DNA of 64,000 nt from Hahella sp050299855 (GTDB taxonomy: Bacteria > Pseudomonadota > Gammaproteobacteria > Pseudomonadales > Oleiphilaceae), in assembly GCA_050299855.1 (NCBI GenBank), contig JBNKWQ010000021.1:1-64000 (forward strand). The letters run 5' to 3'. This document shows, one piece after another, positions 17,195 through 24,613 of this stretch. Both the position numbers and the translations under genes were made by a program. Every line of letters starts with the position of its first letter. Position 1 is the first letter of the stretch. The notes under the pieces were generated by a model. The model saw nothing but the letters and a program-made list of their open reading frames with translations, was not told the DNA's origin and did not search any database.

Positions 17195-18280
17195 CTAGGA
17201 ACCTAATGCCTCATAAAGATCGGCCAATACCGTTTCAGTCTCAGCCCAACCGATGCAGCCGTCTGTGATAGATACGCCATATTGCAGTGGCTCGGCAGCA
17301 CATACCTTCTGTTTACCCTCATTGAGATAGCTTTCGATCATCACTCCCATAATGGGCGAGTGACCGCCACTGAGCTGTCGTGCCACTTCAGCGACCACGC
17401 GGCCTTGCTGGCGATAATCCTTGCCACTGTTGTCATGACTGCAATCCACCATCAGTCGGGTGGGAAGTCCGTGCTGCTCCAAACTCCTGCTATAACGTTT
17501 GACACTGGCTTCATCGTAATTAGGTTTTTGTCCACCGCCTCTTAATACCATGTGCACATGTGGATTGCCTTGGGTCCTGCGTAACTGTGGGCGACCGCAG
17601 GTCGACAGGGTGGGATAGGCATGGGGTGCCCGGGCTGACTGCATAGCCTGGATTGCAATATCCACTCCGCCATCAGTACCATTCTTGAAACCTACAGAAG
17701 AGGATAATCCACTGGCCATTTCGCGGTGCAATTGACTTTCAGTTGTGCGGGCACCGATGGCAGTCCATGACACCAGATCCTGAAGATAGTCTGATACGAT
17801 CGGGCTCAGAGCTTCGGTTGCCAAAGGCAGCCCCATCTCGGCCAGTGTCACCATCAGGCGGCGAGCCTCAGATAATCCCAACGCCATGTCATTACGACCG
17901 TCCAGGTGAGGATCGTAAACCAGTCCCTTCCAGCCGATAGTAGTGCGTGGTTTTTCGACATAAGCACGCATGACCAATAGCAGGCGGTCCTGATGCTGCT
18001 CCTGGATAGCGGCAAGTTTGCGTCCATATTCACAGGCGGCATCAACGTCGTGAACAGAACAGGGGCCGATGACCACTAATAGCCGCTGATCCCTGCCATC
18101 CAAAATGGCATTAATCTGTTCTCGTTGTTCACGCAACTGCTCACGCAATGCGGGACTTACCGGGTAGCGTTCGGCAAGTTGCCGGGCCGACGGCAAGTGA
18201 TCATCAGTTAACATTTCCGGTTCATTCCCAGCACTCGTGCCGATGGATTCTTGTCTAGGGTTAATGGCTATCTGGTTCAT
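17195..18280 (-). CDS. aroG: 3-deoxy-7-phosphoheptulonate (DAHP) synthase, class I
   Basis: 361 residues. Condenses phosphoenolpyruvate and erythrose 4-phosphate, the first step of aromatic biosynthesis. Class I-alpha marks: VVIGPCSVHD (about 68-77), RAYVEKPRTTIGWKG, GARTTESQ, SVGFKNGTDG, MVDCSHDNSGKD and ITDGCIGW near the end. Length matches the feedback-regulated E. coli enzymes (about 350). Which amino acid inhibits it cannot be read with certainty. It is preceded by an unusual ~500-base leader with two aromatic-rich small frames and a transcription attenuator, so supply of Phe/Tyr/Trp likely sets its expression. Start behind TAGGAGCC. Confidence 0.95.
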   Translation of the reverse strand: MNQIAINPRQESIGTSAGNEPEMLTDDHLPSARQLAERYPVSPALREQLREQREQINAILDGRDQRLLVVIGPCSVHDVDAACEYGRKLAAIQEQHQDRLLLVMRAYVEKPRTTIGWKGLVYDPHLDGRNDMALGLSEARRLMVTLAEMGLPLATEALSPIVSDYLQDLVSWTAIGARTTESQLHREMASGLSSSVGFKNGTDGGVDIAIQAMQSARAPHAYPTLSTCGRPQLRRTQGNPHVHMVLRGGGQKPNYDEASVKRYSRSLEQHGLPTRLMVDCSHDNSGKDYRQQGRVVAEVARQLSGGHSPIMGVMIESYLNEGKQKVCAAEPLQYGVSITDGCIGWAETETVLADLYEALGS

Positions 18281-18342
18281 CAGTATGGCTCCTATGGATT
18301 CTTAATGCATGTTGGGTATTGGGTTATTTCCAGTTCTCGGTT

Positions 18343-18495
18343 TTAGTGACTAAACCGGGACTGACACCACCAACGAATCCAATAAAAGCGATAGGGTTCC
18401 CGCGAGGCTGTATGGGTACCGGCTATTATCAGCCCTTCAATATCCTGCTGATCCTTATCTTCTTGATTGTCCAAATGTTTCATCATCATTCCCAT
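18343..18495 (-). CDS. Second aromatic-rich leader peptide upstream of aroG
   Basis: A 50-codon frame from ATG 18495 (further in-frame ATGs at 18489, 18486, 18483) to TAA 18343. Its C-terminal third reads EPYRFYWIRWWCQSRFSH: Tyr, Phe, Tyr, Trp, Trp, Trp and Phe within 14 residues. It ends 62 bases before aroG and starts downstream of the intrinsic terminator of leader 1. A hairpin CGGTTTAG-TCA-CTAAAACCG overlaps the stop, but no poly-U terminator follows, so it may act at translation or not at all. No strong ribosome site is visible. Codon clustering is the sole support. Confidence 0.5.
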   Translation of the reverse strand: MGMMMKHLDNQEDKDQQDIEGLIIAGTHTASREPYRFYWIRWWCQSRFSH

Positions 18496-18570
18496 GAGAC
18501 AGTTTGTACTGGTGTTGATATTCCAGCGTTATTTTTCCTATACCGGAGCTTTAGTTTTTCCATAAAAAAA

Positions 18571-18667
18571 GCCCCGAGGTGCGACCTTCGGGGCTTTCTT
18601 ATGTGTCCGGAGGCCGCTTACTTAAGCGACCTACCCTGTATTCTATGCTTCAGGCGGTGCGCTTAAG
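18571..18667 (-). promoter_or_regulatory. Transcription attenuator of aroG
   Basis: Five ordered RNA segments on the minus strand. A, CTTAAGCGCACC (18667-18656, last leader codons); B, AGGTCGCTTAAG (18632-18621); C, AAGCGGCCTCCGG (18619-18607); D, CCGAAGGTCGC (18591-18581); E, ACCTCGGGGC (18580-18571) followed by TTTTTTT. A:B pairs over 11 bp with one bulge, B:C forms a 9-bp hairpin, C:D pairs at 10 of 11 positions, D:E is the intrinsic terminator. A ribosome stalled on the aromatic codons would leave A free, giving A:B then C:D and read-through; one reaching the stop covers A, giving B:C then D:E and termination. Confidence 0.8.
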
Positions 18668-18739
18668 GGTTCTAAAAAAATAAAACCAAAAATGCCAACC
18701 GCTAAAATAAGCGCGCGCCACAACAGCAATGTCAGCCAC
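18650..18739 (-). CDS. Aromatic-rich leader peptide of the aroG attenuator
   Basis: A 29-codon frame from GTG 18739 (GGAG eight bases upstream) to TGA 18650; the frame can be extended to ATG 18793 (47 residues), which has no ribosome site. It contains AYFSGWHFWFYFFRTLKRTA: two Tyr, five Phe and two Trp in twelve residues, ending nine bases before the first attenuator segment. This is the design of PheL- and PheST-type leaders. An overlapping frame from ATG 18741 would give a 32-residue hydrophobic peptide (MWLTLLLWRALILAVG...), so which frame is read deserves testing; the regulatory stems favour the aromatic one. Confidence 0.7.
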   Translation of the reverse strand: MADIAVVARAYFSGWHFWFYFFRTLKRTA

Positions 18740-18800
18740 ATTTTGGGCTCCACATGTAGTCTTGCTGTTTGAATTTGCGCTTAATGTTTTCATGAGACCG

Positions 18801-18830
18801 AGTCTAGCTTCCAAGCCGCCCCCTCTGCAA
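18801..18830 (-). promoter_or_regulatory. Candidate promoter of the aroG leader
   Basis: Minus strand TTGCAG (18830-18825), 18-base spacer, TAGACT (18806-18801). Transcription would begin near 18794, so the upstream ATG at 18793 would be leaderless and the GTG at 18739 would have a normal 5' region with its own ribosome site. Confidence 0.45.
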
Positions 18831-18880
18831 GGGGTAAATTGCCATATTCAGTCGGGAATAAGTCACAAATGGCAGATCTG

Positions 18881-19621
18881 TCAGCTATTACGCAGATGCG
18901 CCAGCAGTTTCTGCTTGGCTTCATTGATCTTGGCTGCCAGATAATTACTGCCGCCACGATCCGGGTGAAACTTCTGCATCAGCCTACGATGTGAATCGGT
19001 CACCTCCTTTTCCGTATACTCACCATTTAGCCCCAGAATGTCCTTGGCATCTGCCACGCTCATGGTCCCTTCGCTGCGGGGGTCACTCTGGACATCCTCG
19101 ACATCAAACTGGGCTCTCCAGTGGATGCCATAGATTCGTTCAAAATAGGTTTCCAACACTTCAACCGAGTCCTGATACTGCAATACAGCAGAGCGATAGA
19201 GTCCTGCCAACTGTCCTACCGACAACGTACTGAGCCTTTGCCCTGTATAGGTTCCGGCGATGATAGTACCGTCCATCGCTCCAGTCTCATGGTCCAGTGT
19301 CATTCGGATCAGACTCGTTTCCAGACTCGACTCCTGGTTCGCACTCTGTCCCGATGCAGTCTGATTCTTCAGAAACCAGCGAATGATGGGTATGGAGCGC
19401 AATAGCCAGGGCATTTTGCGCAGGATCATAAACAGTCCGGCACCCAGCGCAGCCAGAACATGAAGTCTTCCAGTGACCACCAGCAACAGGAGAATACCTA
19501 CCGCAAGACTGAGTGCAATATAGAGCAATGTCTTCTGGCTTGGCGCTGATGACTTGTTAAAGGTATTCCCCATCAGATAGAACACCACTAACAATAATGT
19601 GATCCCAAGTATGATTTGCAC
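18881..19621 (-). CDS. Membrane-anchored J-domain protein (DnaJ-like)
   Basis: 246 residues. Two or three hydrophobic segments in the first 85 residues (MQIILGITLLLVVFYLMG; ALSLAVGILLLLVV; LGAGLFMILRK), a middle cytoplasmic domain, and a C-terminal J domain (about 185-240) with the invariant HPD in MQKFHPDRGGSNYLAAKINEAK. J domains stimulate Hsp70 ATPase; a C-terminal placement after membrane helices resembles Pam18/DjlC-type co-chaperones that recruit DnaK to the membrane. Followed in the same strand orientation by nothing but the aroG leader; preceded by a VWA gene with which it may be co-transcribed. Confidence 0.8.
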   Translation of the reverse strand: MQIILGITLLLVVFYLMGNTFNKSSAPSQKTLLYIALSLAVGILLLLVVTGRLHVLAALGAGLFMILRKMPWLLRSIPIIRWFLKNQTASGQSANQESSLETSLIRMTLDHETGAMDGTIIAGTYTGQRLSTLSVGQLAGLYRSAVLQYQDSVEVLETYFERIYGIHWRAQFDVEDVQSDPRSEGTMSVADAKDILGLNGEYTEKEVTDSHRRLMQKFHPDRGGSNYLAAKINEAKQKLLAHLRNS

Positions 19622-19711
19622 TTTAATCGATCCTTACCGACTACTTTTGACAGAAGCTTAACTTTCTTGGCTAACTGCCCCCAGTTTATCGGGCCCAGAA
19701 ATTGGGCTGGT

Positions 19712-20422
19712 TTATTTGGGGCCCGGCAGTTGCCTGATTAACTGCAGAGCACGCTGTGCCCCCTTATGTTGGGCATATTTTTCCAATGCCGGATAACCAC
19801 CACGGGCATATTCCGCTACAGCGCCGAGCAACTCTTTGAGTTGCGCCACGCTGCCAGCGTCAAACCGACAATAAGCGCCTCCGGATAAGGTTGCCATTTT
19901 ACCGAAGACTGCTTCGACCTCTGGGTCATAGCCTTCCTGGAAGACAAACAACGGGGTACCCTGCAGTGCCAGCTGACCGGCCAGTTTATACAGAGTTATG
20001 TCGCTCTCTTCCATAGCATCACCCACAAAGACTGCCGCATTTACTTTGTGCAGACGGGCTTCTTTACTAATGTGGGTTAATAGCCGGGCAATCTGAGTCT
20101 GACCGGCCTGACAATAAACACGGGTCATTTCATCAGTCAGTTGCTGGGGTTTTACCACCCATGGTGAGTGGTAAAACTCCATGAGCCCACGATAATAGGC
20201 AAACTGGATCAGCAATTCGGTTTCCTGACCAGCCGCCAGCAGCATTTCCGCCTGCAGCTGACTTGCCTGGTCCCACAGCCGCTGGCGACTCATGGTGGCA
20301 TCAATGGCGAATAACAGGCGTCCATGCCCTTCCCGTGGTGCCGGGGGGGTGGATTTGACCTTAGCCAGAAACTTGTCGATTTCCTCGCGCCGGGCTGGCA
20401 TTCTTGAGTTTGAATCAGACAT
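19712..20422 (-). CDS. Cytoplasmic VWA-domain protein
   Basis: 236 residues without signal peptide or membrane helix. The VWA fold starts at RLLFAIDATMSRQRLWDQ (about 36-53) with a DxTxS-type metal site, and VFVGDAMEE (about 135) supplies the second acidic loop. Related proteins are annotated only as VWA-domain proteins. It is 90 bases upstream of the membrane J-protein on the same strand, so an operon is plausible and the two may act together in chaperone recruitment; this is inference. Confidence 0.75.
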   Translation of the reverse strand: MSDSNSRMPARREEIDKFLAKVKSTPPAPREGHGRLLFAIDATMSRQRLWDQASQLQAEMLLAAGQETELLIQFAYYRGLMEFYHSPWVVKPQQLTDEMTRVYCQAGQTQIARLLTHISKEARLHKVNAAVFVGDAMEESDITLYKLAGQLALQGTPLFVFQEGYDPEVEAVFGKMATLSGGAYCRFDAGSVAQLKELLGAVAEYARGGYPALEKYAQHKGAQRALQLIRQLPGPK

Positions 20423-20592
20423 GCACTTTTCTCTCCTTCAATGCCTCTAATCTGCTACCTGAGCCAAGAATTATCAAGGCCACTCCAACACTTACTACAA
20501 CTAAACCAAGGGAAAGTAGCGTAGAGGATTCATGTTGCAATGATTCACTGGTAAAGTAAGCCCCCTGTGTAATCCCTGACCTGAGGTATATT

Positions 20593-21438
20593 GTGATCGT
20601 CTATCAAGGCCACGAAGGCGCCTATTCTCATTTAGCCTGCAAGCATGTATTCCCTGACAAGGAGGCACGGGCTTGCAGCTCATTTCGGGCGGCAATGGAA
20701 GAAGTGGAACAGGGAAAAGCAGATCTGGCCATGATTCCTCTGGAAAACTCTACGGCAGGCCGTGTAGAAGAAATTTACCGGCTCATTCCAAAGATGAGTC
20801 TGTTCGTTATTGAAGAACACTTTGAATCAGTCAATCACTGCCTGATGGCACCTGCCGGTGCAACCAAAGATACCATCAAGACAGTCTTCTCCCACCCTCA
20901 GGCACTGGCACAATGTGGCGAGCATATCCGTAAACTGGGATATAACCCTATAGCAACCCTGGATACGGCAGGCGCCGCCCTGCAGGTAAGCAAGGCCGGT
21001 GATATAACCCAAGGGGCTATTGCTTCCAGTCTGGCTGCAGATCTTTACCAACTCAATATTGTTGAACATGGATTCCAGGATCATTCTGGTAACACCACAC
21101 GTTTCATCATTCTGTCCCATGAACATGCCATGCCGCCGTTGGAGCCTGGTGTGGACTACATCACCTCGCTACTGTTCAAAGTACGGAATATTCCCGCTGC
21201 GTTATACAAAGCCTTGGGCGGATTTGCCACCAATGGTGTCAATCTGGTGAAACTGGAGAGTTACATGCCTGGCGGCACCCTGAACGCCAGCCAGTTCCAT
21301 GTTGATCTGGAAGGCCATATAAATTCAGCCCCCCTGAAACTGGCATTGGAGGAACTGAATTTCTTCGCAGAGGACGTCAGAGTTCTAGGCACTTACCGCG
21401 CGCATCCAGCCCGTGCCAGCCGTGGATTTCACGATTAG
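20593..21438 (+). CDS. pheA: Prephenate dehydratase (monofunctional)
   Basis: 281 residues from GTG 20593 (GAGG six bases upstream). Converts prephenate to phenylpyruvate for Phe synthesis. Catalytic part about 1-180: YQGHEGAYSH, IPLENSTAGRV and the TRF motif in GNTTRFIIL. A C-terminal ACT domain (about 195-270) should bind Phe; the Phe-contact segment reads NLVKLESYM where E. coli has LESRP, a variation seen in monofunctional enzymes. No chorismate mutase domain is fused, unlike enteric PheA. Located 2.3 kb from aroG. Confidence 0.92.
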   Translation: MIVYQGHEGAYSHLACKHVFPDKEARACSSFRAAMEEVEQGKADLAMIPLENSTAGRVEEIYRLIPKMSLFVIEEHFESVNHCLMAPAGATKDTIKTVFSHPQALAQCGEHIRKLGYNPIATLDTAGAALQVSKAGDITQGAIASSLAADLYQLNIVEHGFQDHSGNTTRFIILSHEHAMPPLEPGVDYITSLLFKVRNIPAALYKALGGFATNGVNLVKLESYMPGGTLNASQFHVDLEGHINSAPLKLALEELNFFAEDVRVLGTYRAHPARASRGFHD

Positions 21439-21509
21439 ATTGCGCCTGGGAAACAACATCCACTGCCCATTTTCAAAGGCTACTTTAAGATAACAACGGA
21501 GCATTACCC

Positions 21510-22328
21510 ATGACTCAATGGCTGAACGATATTTCAACATTTGCGGTCAACCTGGCCCTCAAGGCCGGTGAAATAGTTGAAAAAGAACAACGCCGAGCCA
21601 ATTTTGAGTCCAAGTTCAAAAACCATCAGGAACTGGTCACTTCCGCAGACCTGAAAGTTGATGAGTATATCCATGAACGCATTCTCAGCAATTTTCCAGA
21701 CCATGCCATTCTCTCTGAAGAAAGCCTGAATGACCTGTCTAAAATCAAGGATACCCAAGCCCCTTTATGGGTGATTGACCCGATTGACGGCACCGTTAAT
21801 TTTGCCTATGGCCATAGCCAAGTAGCCGTGTCCATTGCTTATTTTGAAGGTGGAGAAGCGAAAGTGGGCGTGGTTCACGCGCCTATGCAGAAAGAAACAT
21901 TTCATGCTGTGCGGGGACAATTCTCACACCTTAATCATCAGAAAATTCAGGTGAGTGGCCAGACCGATTTTCGCCAGGCATTGATCGCCACCGGCTTCCC
22001 CTATCATAAAGAAACGGTTCACCACCTGATTAAGCGAGTGGAAGCCGTATTGGGTGAGTGCCGGGATATCCGTCGCAACGGCTCTGCCGCGCTGGATATT
22101 TGTTGGGTAGGAATGGGAAGACTGGATGCTTATTATGAAACCGTCAGCCCTTGGGATTTGGCGGCAGCCAAACTGATCGCCGCAGAAGCAGGAGCTAAAT
22201 GCGGACATCTGGGGCCTGTACCGGAAGACATTCCGGAAGACCTTTACAGTGTCGATACTATCATCGCCAGCCCGGGTTTATTCGAGCGTCTCAAACAATT
22301 ATTAGCCGAGGCAGATAGCCGGGATTAG
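21510..22328 (+). CDS. Inositol monophosphatase family protein
   Basis: 272 residues. Metal-dependent sugar-phosphatase fold with the family motifs LSEES (metal-ligand Glu, about 70), WVIDPIDGTVNFAYG (about 87-101, WxDPxDGT) and WDLAAAKLIAAEAG (about 220, WD-AA). May hydrolyse myo-inositol phosphate, PAP or a related substrate; the family cannot be subdivided safely by eye. GGAG ribosome site. It follows pheA by 71 bases in the same direction and may be co-transcribed. Confidence 0.88.
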   Translation: MTQWLNDISTFAVNLALKAGEIVEKEQRRANFESKFKNHQELVTSADLKVDEYIHERILSNFPDHAILSEESLNDLSKIKDTQAPLWVIDPIDGTVNFAYGHSQVAVSIAYFEGGEAKVGVVHAPMQKETFHAVRGQFSHLNHQKIQVSGQTDFRQALIATGFPYHKETVHHLIKRVEAVLGECRDIRRNGSAALDICWVGMGRLDAYYETVSPWDLAAAKLIAAEAGAKCGHLGPVPEDIPEDLYSVDTIIASPGLFERLKQLLAEADSRD

Positions 22329-22364
22329 AGAGATATCCCAGTCTTATTGTCTCCCCCCAATAGC

Positions 22365-22952
22365 CTAACGGTACAACGTCGGCTGCAGTAACTGCCATTG
22401 AATGGGCCATGCCGACGCTGGATCAGACTTGAATCCTGAACGTACAAAGCGATGCACTGTACCGTCGATGAGCGTGACCAGCATTTGCGCCAGTACGGTA
22501 CCAGACGCAGCGAGGGGCTGCCCTCCCCTCACCTCGGCATCGCGAATCAAACTTCTCAATTCAACTTCCAACCTTTCTGTCAATGCCCGGGCCCTTTGCT
22601 GGGAGCGTGGATTCTCGCCTACCAATGCATCACCATTGAGCAGACAACTCAGTCCAGGGTTCCGCTTGGCGAAAGTCAGCCACAGCAGGGCAATCTGATT
22701 GATTTTTTCATCCAGACTTTCATCCTTTGCAGTAATCCCCTTCAAACGGCTAAATAAGACGTCTTCCATGAATTCCAGCAAGGCTTCGAACATTTTTGCC
22801 TTGCTTGGAAAGTGCCGGTACAGGGCCGCTTCCGAAACCCCTACTGCCTGGGCCAGTTTGGCGGTGGTAATACGGTTTCCTTCCTGCTCTTGCAGCATAG
22901 TGGCAAGGCATTCAAGTATCTGCTGCTTACGCTGCCCCCGTTCGGCTTTCAT
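22365..22952 (-). CDS. slmA: Nucleoid occlusion factor SlmA (TetR family)
   Basis: 195 residues. N-terminal HTH: RITTAKLAQAVGVSEAALYRHFPSKAKMFEALLEF (about 25-60), almost the SlmA consensus, followed by a helical C-terminal domain with RNPGLS and ending in VHRFVRSGFK. SlmA binds specific DNA sites and blocks FtsZ assembly over the nucleoid. Length matches the E. coli protein (198). It is 10 bases from thiG, on the same strand. Confidence 0.88.
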   Translation of the reverse strand: MKAERGQRKQQILECLATMLQEQEGNRITTAKLAQAVGVSEAALYRHFPSKAKMFEALLEFMEDVLFSRLKGITAKDESLDEKINQIALLWLTFAKRNPGLSCLLNGDALVGENPRSQQRARALTERLEVELRSLIRDAEVRGGQPLAASGTVLAQMLVTLIDGTVHRFVRSGFKSDPASAWPIQWQLLQPTLYR

Positions 22953-22961
22953 ATCCGGCTC

Positions 22962-23747
22962 CTAGAAAAAAGTACCGTCAATGGGTGACGATGCACTGGC
23001 GTAGAGTTTTTTCGGCATACGTCCGGCAAGGTAAGCCTCGCGTCCGCTTTCAATCGCCAGACGCATGGCCCTGGCCATTCTTACAGGATCCTGCGCCGCG
23101 GCAATGGCCGTGTTCATCAGTACGCCATCACACCCCATTTCCATGGCAATGCTTGCATCAGAAGCAGTACCGACACCGGCATCCACCAGTATAGGTACTT
23201 CAGCATTTTCCAGAATCATCCGAATATTGTAAGGGTTGCGAATTCCCAGTCCGGACCCGATCGGCGCACCCAGCGGCATAACGGCAACGCACCCCATCAC
23301 TTCCAGTTGTTTCGCCACCAGCGGGTCATCACTGGTGTAAACCATGACTTTAAAGCCATCCTTGATTAACTGTTCCGCCGCTTTGAGGGTCTGAACGACA
23401 TCAGGGTACAGGGTCTTTTGGTCACCCAGAACTTCCAGTTTGACCAGATCATGTCCGTCCAGCAATTCGCGGGCTAAACGACAGGTGCGCACAGCATCTT
23501 CTGCGGTATAACAACCTGCAGTATTGGGTAGCAGGGTGTATCGTTGTGGAGAAATCACATCCAACAAACTGGGCTCATCAGGGTTTTGACCCAGATTAGT
23601 CCGCCGTACCGCCATGGTCACAATTTCTGCGCCACTGGCTTCAATGGCTTGTGCGGTTTCGTTCAGGTCTTTGTATTTACCGGTTCCGACCGATAGCCGG
23701 GACGCATAAGTCCTGCCGGCAATTACCAGGGGGTTGTCTTGGGTCAT
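22962..23747 (-). CDS. thiG: Thiazole synthase
   Basis: 261 residues, TIM-barrel enzyme forming the thiazole phosphate of thiamine from 1-deoxy-xylulose 5-phosphate, dehydroglycine and ThiS thiocarboxylate. Visible marks: SRLSVGTGKYKD, the Schiff-base Lys region LVKLEVLGDQKTLYPD, the phosphate loop PLGAPIGSGLGIRNPYN and VPILVDAGVGTASDA. Encoded downstream of thiS, as usual, with an unusual 180-base gap containing tandem repeats. Confidence 0.95.
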   Translation of the reverse strand: MTQDNPLVIAGRTYASRLSVGTGKYKDLNETAQAIEASGAEIVTMAVRRTNLGQNPDEPSLLDVISPQRYTLLPNTAGCYTAEDAVRTCRLARELLDGHDLVKLEVLGDQKTLYPDVVQTLKAAEQLIKDGFKVMVYTSDDPLVAKQLEVMGCVAVMPLGAPIGSGLGIRNPYNIRMILENAEVPILVDAGVGTASDASIAMEMGCDGVLMNTAIAAAQDPVRMARAMRLAIESGREAYLAGRMPKKLYASASSPIDGTFF

Positions 23748-23863
23748 AACAGGGAGGATCTCCTTGAATTAGAGTTTTTATATTTGGTTCTGATATCTCA
23801 GTAAGGCAACAGTGAAGCCTGGATCAGCGACAAGCCTGAACCCGCCTTAAACTATTCACCTCT

Positions 23864-23914
23864 ACATAATTAGCTACCGCACATTATTAGCCACCGCACA
23901 TAATTAGCCATCGC
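23864..23914. repeat. 17-bp tandem repeat (3 copies) between thiS and thiG
   Basis: Perfectly phased units at 23864, 23881 and 23898 (ACATAATTAGCTACCGC and two variants with one to two changes). A degenerate fourth copy, AATATTAGCCGCCGCC, covers the thiS stop codon, so the array looks like repeated duplication of the thiS 3' end (GGCGGCTAAT on the minus strand). Confidence 0.8.
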
Positions 23915-23927
23915 ACAGTGCCCAATA

Positions 23928-24131
23928 TTAGCCGCCGCCTACAGCGCCTACCACTTCGACAATATCACCTTCAGAAAGCCGGGTTTCCCCATGCAGACTT
24001 TTCGGCAGAATTTCCTGGTTGATCTCAATTGCCACCCGTTTACCTGTTAACCCCAGGTGCTCGATAAGGCCGGCGACAGTTAATGCAGGTTCAAATTCCT
24101 GCAGTTGTCCATTGAGTTGAATTTTCAGCAT
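23928..24131 (-). CDS. thiS: Sulfur carrier protein ThiS
   Basis: 67 residues, ubiquitin-like fold ending in GAVGGG, the C-terminal Gly-Gly that is adenylated and thiocarboxylated to donate sulfur to the thiazole. LNGQLQEFEPALTVAGLIEHL and VAIEINQEILPKS are typical. Length is normal (about 66). First gene of a thiS-thiG unit. Confidence 0.93.
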   Translation of the reverse strand: MLKIQLNGQLQEFEPALTVAGLIEHLGLTGKRVAIEINQEILPKSLHGETRLSEGDIVEVVGAVGGG

Positions 24132-24181
24132 AACTAATGAGGTCTTATAAATTTGATATTAAGTTTTGGGTCGCTTCGGGC

Positions 24182-24613
24182 TTAGGAGCGGTTACCACGG
24201 CCACTCCAGATAAAACTTCCGCCCCAAATCAACCAGCCGAAGATCAGGCTCATCCCGCCAACAGGGACCAAAGGACCAGTGACTTGTATGACCTGGAAAG
24301 CTTTTAAATATAGCAGCCCACTGAAAAGAATCAGGCCAACGACGAAACAGCTGCCCACTACCCAGGTCAATCCCCGGGAAATTTGGGAAGCCAATATACT
24401 CAGCAGGATAAGAGCCAGGGCGTGCAGCGTATGGTAACGAAGTGCTATAGCATAGGTCGATGCGCCTTCCGGATAATACCGGTTAACGATATGGCTACCG
24501 ACCGCCCCCATGGCAACGGCAGTTCCGGCTAATAGAAAAGCCAGCCCCAAACCCACCCTTTGATGCCTGGATAATAAGCCAGGGAATCTACGACCGAGCC
24601 GATCATCAGGCAT
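24182..24613 (-). CDS. DUF423 (YgdD-like) inner-membrane protein
   Basis: About 143 residues from ATG 24613, chosen because GAGG lies eight bases upstream; it overlaps the apaH stop codon. Four predicted membrane helices with the family marks AVAMGAVGSHIVNR (near the usual GAFGAH) and a central HTLHALALIL (Y-HALAL) motif. DUF423 proteins have no established role. Likely the last gene of the lptD-to-apaH cluster. Confidence 0.8.
   Translation of the reverse strand: MPDDRLGRRFPGLLSRHQRVGLGLAFLLAGTAVAMGAVGSHIVNRYYPEGASTYAIALRYHTLHALALILLSILASQISRGLTWVVGSCFVVGLILFSGLLYLKAFQVIQVTGPLVPVGGMSLIFGWLIWGGSFIWSGRGNRS

Noticed and set aside
23915..24131. thiS start or length ambiguity because of neighbouring repeats
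   Set aside because: The protein has normal length and ends in Gly-Gly-type residues before the stop, so the gene itself is intact.
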